A stretch of 13,886 nucleotides of DNA from Isohypsibius dastychi (lineage: Eukaryota; Tardigrada; Eutardigrada; Parachela; Isohypsibiidae): positions 1 through 13,886 of the forward strand of contig JAQIWT010000918.1 in assembly GCA_034696485.1 (NCBI GenBank), given 5' to 3'. Within the stretch, counting starts at the first letter, position 1; each line of letters begins with the position of its first letter. Of this stretch, positions 8,572 through 13,886 are shown piece by piece. The position numbers and the translations under genes are program-made. The notes beneath the pieces are model-generated. The model ran no database searches, was not told where the DNA came from, and was given only the letters and a program-made list of their open reading frames with translations.

Positions 8572-10094
8572 ATGGCTTCTCCGGAGGAAAGCTCGTCCTG
8601 GAAACAGAGTCTTGACTCAATTTCCTCAGTCAAAACCGTATCTTCACTGGATCCAGTGCTGCAAAACGGTGCCGTCGATAAAAAGTACATTGAGCAAAAT
8701 CTTCTGTTACGGTTATGTGTGCCGTTTCTGATGATAATGCGACTGGGTGGCATCTACTTCGTACAACCTAAGTTCCTTGACGAAATCGACAAGAAGAACC
8801 ATCCAACCGTTTGGTTGCTCTCATGGGACAAGTTTGAACGGATTTCTCGAGCTTACTGTTTTTTCGTTATGGGAATTCTCGTCGCAGCGACGGTCAAGTT
8901 CCTTTATGTGTTCGGGATCGGCCTCAGTGGATTGACCTTTTCAAGAGAGAATCTCCCTTCAATCATCAGTCAAGTCGGTTACACGTTCTGGATTCTTCAG
9001 ATCTTGATGATATACGTCATCATATTCCGCGCATGTTGGCGTAAAACTGGTTTCTTTCGGTTTTTTATCCAGTGGAGCTCAATGCGCTTCCCCTGCATGG
9101 TCAGTTGCGAACACCCTGACTTTTCCGCGCAGTTTTCACGTCGCGCCATGTTCATCAGCATAATTGCTTTGGTCCACTTTGCAACGCAGTTTTTCTCGAT
9201 CACCGGGCCGTTGTTCATCGACCATCCGTTGTATGCTTCATTAAAAGCTGTTTTCATGGCGGGGTTCGAATTGGACGACCCTCGATTGAAAGCCTTCTAC
9301 ACGATCTCGGCGTTCTATGCTTCTATAGTCTTCATTATACCAATCTACTTTTTCCTGATCATATCATCGGTACTGGACCTGGATTACCGCCATTTAAGTC
9401 ATGACCTTTCCCGGTACATTGCGACTGATAAGTCTGCTGGGGGACTTGAGTGGTTCAGAGTGCGTCACAATCAGCTGTGTCAGCTCTTGGGAAATGCCGA
9501 CGAGATATTTTCGGGATTTATCTTGCTCGTCCTTGGTGGATCCACTGTGCAAATTCTCTTTCAGGTCTATTTGATCTATTCCACACGGGATGACAGCTTA
9601 GTGTTGTTGAAGGTTTTGAGTGAGCTTTTCTGGGCATTGACGTATTTTCTGCAAGCGTTTCTGGTGCTTTGGATGGGATCCCGTGTCAGTGCTGCGGTGG
9701 GTATTTGTATGAGCTCATTATCAATCAAAAACTGATGCATTTTCTCTAGGCACATAGCCCACTGGAGTCCTTATATGAAATTGACCAATCCCAGATTACC
9801 ATCACCCAGTCTCTCCAGCTTCAGACTTTTCTGAATAAGCTCACGTGCAATCAGATCGGCTTTACGGCGTGGAAGACATTCACTGTAAATTACAGTGCCG
9901 TCCTGACGGTAAAATAACATGGAGAAGACTATTACACATCAACTTGCTGAACCTGTTCAAGAACTGTTTCTATCTTTCTGTAGGTTTTCGGGATGTACGT
10001 GACATATCAGATACTGGTGTTCCAATTGCAATTAGACCTCGAAGATAAAACTCCCATATTCCAGCTTATTAACACTACCATTTCTCAACAGTAA
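8572..10094 (+). CDS. Gustatory receptor family (7tm_7) chemoreceptor
   Basis: Exons are 8572-9696, 9750-9908 and 9984-10094 (TAA); 464 aa, slightly longer than typical GRs. Both introns are GT-AG and phase 0. Seven membrane segments lie at about 93-119, 136-155, 190-217, 242-268, 312-336, 345-372 and 419-443, after an N-terminal tail of some 90 residues. The last segment has the GR signature TY-x5-Q (TYQILVFQ, 435-442). The preceding AWKTFTVNYSAVLT segment and the long intracellular loop with RHNQLCQLLGNADEIF (298-313) also fit the family. The second intron falls just before the TY motif, where insect GR genes have a conserved phase-0 intron. GRs are ligand-gated cation channels for taste and other cues, probably tetrameric. 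The ATG at 8572 is supported by an upstream in-frame TGA and purine context. The ligand cannot be inferred. No canonical AATAAA is seen nearby downstream. Confidence 0.87.
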
Positions 10095-10556
10095 GGTGGC
10101 TAGCTAAACCGATACCCTCTGCCTCATAAGTTCTTCTCATAGATCTCATTACAAATTTATTTTAAATTGGTGTTGCATGTAATCGAAAGCATTTTAATAG
10201 TATATTATGTTTACGGGGTAAAAACGCAGTTATTATGCATCATAAATGCACGCAGGCTCTTCATAAACCAGCCTTGTAACCGGGCAACCGCTTCATTTTA
10301 TCTAAACCAAGTGTACAGGTACTGTACTGCAGCAAGTATGATAGATAGGAATACAAAACGCCGTATTTGATTTCGAAAAACATGATTCACTCAGCACAGA
10401 GATGAGTGAAGATTATCAAAAGCCATCGTTGTTCTTATCAGATGGACAGGTCAAAAGACTCGAAGCAAAGCTGTTCACCCTTTAGTCGAACTTAGTAAAA
10501 GGAATGTGCTTGTGTTGGTCGGGGAAACAGCAGCACTCAGTCAGATTCATGATATC
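10095..10556. other. Intergenic region upstream of the S28 peptidase gene
   Basis: This 462-bp stretch holds the 3' UTR of the receptor gene and the leader and promoter of the peptidase gene. The plus-strand open frame at 10167-10370 is AT-rich, has no recognisable similarity, and starts without an ATG in good context. I see no clear regulatory element. Confidence 0.5.
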
Positions 10557-12319
10557 ATGGCGATTTCTTATGGAAAAATTCGGATGATCATTGTTGTGGT
10601 GGTGTTACTGTTGGTCTGGATTAGCGGAGCTGATTGCAAAAAAGGCAACGTCAAAAAACCGATCTGCAAAAGAAAACATTTTGAGCAGAAACTGGATCAT
10701 TTCAGGTGAAACTGGTTTGTCTCAGAATGTCCCAAAACACGTCATTTGAAATCATTACAGCTTTTCTCGCAATGTCACATTCTCTCAGCGCTACATCATC
10801 TGTCAGGAATACTGGAAAGAGGGCGGACCGATATTTTTCTACACCGGAAACGAAGGTGTGAGATCAGTTGCAGTCAATCAGTTTTTGGCAAAGTCACGTT
10901 TCAGGCGACATCATGCTGTTTGTCAACAACACTGGCTTCATTTTCGAAATTGCACCAATGTTCAACGCGATGGTTATTTTCGCCGAACACCGCTATTATG
11001 GGAAATCTATTCCATTCGACGGAGTTTTGAATGCTACCACATTACCATGGCTAACATCGACACAAGCTCTAGCTGATTATAACACGTTGATAATCTATTT
11101 GAAACAACGGATTAGAGGTGCAGCTGGTTCCCCGGTGATAGCGTTCGGGGGTAGCTATGGCGGAATGCTGTCAGCCTGGATGCGAATGAAATATCCATCT
11201 ACCATCCTTGGAGCTCTTTCCAGTTCAGCACCAATCTTCCAATTTGGGAACCTGGTACCCCCTTGATTTTGGATGAGACCGTATTTCAATAGTATTTAGA
11301 TACTCGCGTGTCATAGGTACCGTGCAACACATTTGCCAGAATCGCTACTGAAGATTACAGGGCTGCTTCGACAAGCTGTCCAGAAAACATCAAAAGGTCC
11401 TGGCCGATCATCTCCGATCTATGGAAGGAGCAGAAAGGTCGAGATCAGCTTCGAGACGCCTTCCACGTCTGCGGCCCCCTTGATGACAAGAAAATCAAAC
11501 TGGGTGATTTTCAAGCTTGGCTTTTTGCCGGGTTCACCTACATGGTACGTGACCTCGAAGTTGTAAAACTTCGTGTTTGCATGATCACTTCGATTTTTTC
11601 CAGGCCATGACAGACTATCCGTACCCAACCAGCTTTTTGAAACCGATGCCTGGCTGGCCTGTGAAGGCTGCTTGCCAGTACCTTGGTGATGTCACCAGAT
11701 TTCCATCAGATCATTCGCTTCTCCATGGTGTCTATCAGGCTGTCTCGGTGTACTACAACTACACTGGTCAGGTGTCAAAGTGCTTCAACATAAGCGAATC
11801 ATCCACCGGTAAAGCCAGCTAAGTTTTCATTCGATTTATCATTTACGTTGTATCGGATTTACAGGTCCAAAACTTGGTGACACCCAGTGGGATTATCAAG
11901 CCTGCAGCGAGCTCGTCATGCCCGACTGTTCGGACGGACAGAGTGACATGTTTTATCCACGAGCTTGGAATGTTACTGAGTACAAGAAGAACTGCCGAAA
12001 AAGCTTCGGTGTGGACCCTGATTTGGATATGGCGCTAAATGAATATGGTGGGAAGAACCTAAAAGCTTACAGCAACATCATTTTCAGTAATGGCAACTTG
12101 GACCCCTGGTCTGGTGGAGGGGTCTTGGTGACAAACAACAAGAAGCTGGATGTCATATTGATTGATGAAGCTGCCCACCATCTGGATCTCCGTGCATCGC
12201 ATCCGGATGATCCAGCTTCGGTGATTGCGGCTCGTGAGCAAGAGGTTCAGATCGTACAGGGATGGATACAACAGGACCAACGTAGAAAGCAACTTGAACT
12301 GAAAGATTCGATGTCTTAA
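10557..12319 (+). CDS. PRCP: Lysosomal Pro-X carboxypeptidase-like serine peptidase (S28)
   Basis: Exons are 10557-10705, 10761-10855, 10905-11254, 11317-11544, 11604-11808 and 11865-12319 (TAA), with GT-AG introns of 49-62 nt and agreeing phases; 493 aa, near the human length. Residues 1-27 form a signal peptide with a MIIVVVVLLLVW core. Family landmarks in order are KLDHFSF (45-51), FFYTGNEGD, FAEHRYYGKS, the nucleophile elbow GGSYGGM with Ser165, FSNGNLDPWSGG with Asp422, and AAHHLDLR with His447. The Asp-to-His spacing of 25 residues equals that of human D430-H455 as I recall it. PRCP removes a C-terminal residue after proline from peptides such as angiotensins, in lysosomes or outside the cell. 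DPP7, also S28, is the alternative, but GGSYGGML-AWMRMKYP and the C-terminal half read as PRCP. The ATG at 10557 starts the signal peptide. Confidence 0.93.
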
Positions 12320-12397
12320 TAAGATTGAATTGGCATCTAACTGCAAAATTCCCTCTTAGATTCTGCAATGCGTTTTCACTCCCCGAAATTTGTGAAT

Positions 12398-12403
12398 AAT
12401 AAA
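12398..12403 (+). terminator. Poly(A) signal AATAAA of the PRCP-like gene
   Basis: AATAAA lies 79 nt past the TAA at 12319, followed by a T/GT-rich stretch (TTTAGTTTGTTG). This is the expected arrangement for cleavage and polyadenylation. Confidence 0.7.
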
Positions 12404-12675
12404 GTATTTAGTTTGTTGATGCCTGTAGCCGTCAAGATACTTCTGGAACCTCTGGAACCGACTGATTATTGCGTATATGTTATAATTCTTCCAGGCATGA
12501 CAACACGTTCATGAGAAAGATGTTCCAGAGTTTTGATTCGCAAAGTGTTTCAGTCAGCTACAGCACAAGTACAGAGTATTCGTCGAAACCCTTTATAATA
12601 AGCAGCGCCCACTATCAGCCATGTCACAGCAGAAAGCTCGTGACACCGGGTGACGGAGCGGATGATCAGATCGCC

Positions 12676-13869
12676 TTACAGCAAATCTAAGAAATATTCC
12701 AGGCCCTGTCCAAGTTCCCAAATCGATACGCCGCTGTTTAGCTCATTTGCCAACTTGATGCGTTCATCCAGCGATTTTAGTGACGGATAGTGAACGGTAT
12801 GCACTGTCTCATTCTCTCTTCAAGTTAGAAAAAGCTCATGTAAAACAACCGAAAATCTGTCAATTTTCCATACTTGTATGTGAACGAGTGCTCTCGAGCC
12901 ACTCCATCCCATTTTAGTTTTGGGTGATATTTGCGCAGCAGATCCAAATAACTGAAAGAACAGAAGTAATAACCGTCCAGCTGAAATAACGTGAAGTTTT
13001 ATACTCATTGTTGATGATAGCCGTAGCGTTTTGGGAAGGCGCGAAGTCTCGCCCGTAATGATTCAATTGGAGCATCAGATGGCCTGACGGATTCACGATA
13101 CGAGTGCCTCTTAAGGTCAATATCTCGCGAATCCATTCGAGGGGAGCGATCGGGCCACCACTGCGAAGAGACACTGTGGATGGAGAATGTTCGTTACCGA
13201 ATAAGACCAAACCTGGTAAGCGCCAGCGGATGATCCTTAGCGACGATAATGAAATGCGTCACGGCTTCGGAAAGATCTAATAGTTGGTTGGCCTTGAATT
13301 CTTCGGTTGAGCTGCACATAAAATTTCTTGAACGAAGGGACTCTTATCATCCATGTATTTCGAAACGATACCTCCAGCCTTCGAGTGGTTTGAAAACCAG
13401 AATGGTCTCGTAACCAGATTTGCCAAGCACGTTGGCCAAGGTTTTGATAGTTCTCAACCAGTTTCTAAATGCAACAAGTATCTGAATCATCAAACGCACA
13501 ATGGAACCCTCAGGGGACTTGATTACTTGAGATCGGATGCGGTCATGTTGTGATTGAAGCCCGTCAGCACGATGCCATTAAAATCATATTTCTAGCATAG
13601 CAGAGGGCGAGAGTGTAAGTTCTTACGAGCTCCACTGGAACAGTTAGCGTACCTGAAGTGCTTGAACAATTGCAGCCCCAGCCGCTTCAGAGTCATTCCA
13701 TCGGGTGATGAGATCTTGCTGCTGATCAAGTGTCAAAAATGCGGAGCTGAGATCCACAAGTGGGACTGCAAAAAAATGAACAATGTACTAAGGTTGGCAA
13801 ATCTGGTTTCAGCTACAGACGTACCAATCTTGATTCTATCATTTGCTGCACGCACTTTCTTCACCCAAC
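12676..13869 (-). CDS. CHID1-like (SI-CLP) GH18-family protein, copy B, cut by right edge
   Basis: Eight exons on the minus strand, in coding order: 13869-13825, 13765-13653, 13591-13527, 13464-13372, 13311-13213, 13160-13005, 12951-12874 and 12817-12676 (TAA). They match exons 4-11 of copy A (2377-4346) one for one, with identical lengths (45, 113, 65, 93, 99, 156, 78 and 142 nt) and phases. Exons 1-3, with the signal peptide, lie beyond the right edge. The visible 263 codons have no stop or frameshift. The exon 8 equivalents differ at about 9 of 99 bases by my count, and the protein ends in the same [12 protein letters not shown] segment. The GH18 active-site position again reads FNGIVLTG, so the catalytic acid is missing here too. 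The last acceptor (CTTGAAG) is weaker than its copy A counterpart (TTGCAG) but keeps frame and length. It is convergent with the PRCP-like gene. Likely a working paralog. Confidence 0.87.
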
Positions 13870-13886
13870 CTACAATCAGTTCAAGG

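Noticed and set aside
11333-11566. Separate open frame within the PRCP-like gene
   Set aside because: It is a wrong-frame reading of exon 4 (11317-11544), whose correct frame continues the S28 peptidase.
12469-12690. Plus-strand open frame between the PRCP-like gene and copy B
   Set aside because: It starts with no supported ATG, lacks similarity, follows a good poly(A) signal, and overlaps the end of copy B on the other strand.

Overview
The window is nuclear DNA of an animal with a compact genome. Every multi-exon gene has GT-AG introns, and almost all of them are only about 49-78 nt long. The gene content is metazoan: a tetraspanin, an arthropod-type gustatory receptor, a CHID1-like GH18 protein, a PRCP-type S28 peptidase and secreted LRR and Cys-rich proteins. 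The gustatory receptor, with its TY-x5-Q motif and phase-0 3' introns, points to a protostome, probably an ecdysozoan. A tardigrade would fit the intron size and gene density, but that is an inference and not something the sequence proves.

Layout, left to right. (1) 1-1949 (+): the 3' part of a secreted leucine-rich-repeat gene, built of two tandem homologous units that splice into one reading frame; it runs off the left edge. (2) 2377-4346 (-): a complete 11-exon CHID1-like gene (390 aa), convergent with the LRR gene. (3) 4876-5737 (-): a two-exon secreted Cys-rich protein (244 aa) with a tetrabasic site between two cysteine modules. (4) 6492-7489 (+): a five-exon tetraspanin (259 aa) whose large loop is spread over very small exons. 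(5) 7490-8571: an intergenic stretch with an 18-G tract, a 261-bp hAT-type MITE (perfect 15-bp inverted repeats, 8-bp target duplication, internal 78-bp duplication) and a 15-bp tandem duplication. (6) 8572-10094 (+): a three-exon gustatory receptor (464 aa). (7) 10557-12319 (+): a six-exon lysosomal Pro-X carboxypeptidase-like S28 peptidase (493 aa) with an intact Ser-Asp-His triad and a poly(A) signal. (8) 12676-13869 (-): exons 4-11 of a second CHID1-like gene, paralogous to (2), cut by the right edge.

The genes are unrelated in function and there is no sign of an operon or pathway cluster; most proteins are secretory or membrane proteins. The strongest points for a second look are the MITE, the pair of CHID1-like paralogs with matching exons and similar introns but no GH18 catalytic glutamate, and the Cys-rich secreted protein of unknown family. 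All splice models were made by eye from reading frame, splice consensus, phase agreement and family resemblance. No alignment, transcript or database search was run.
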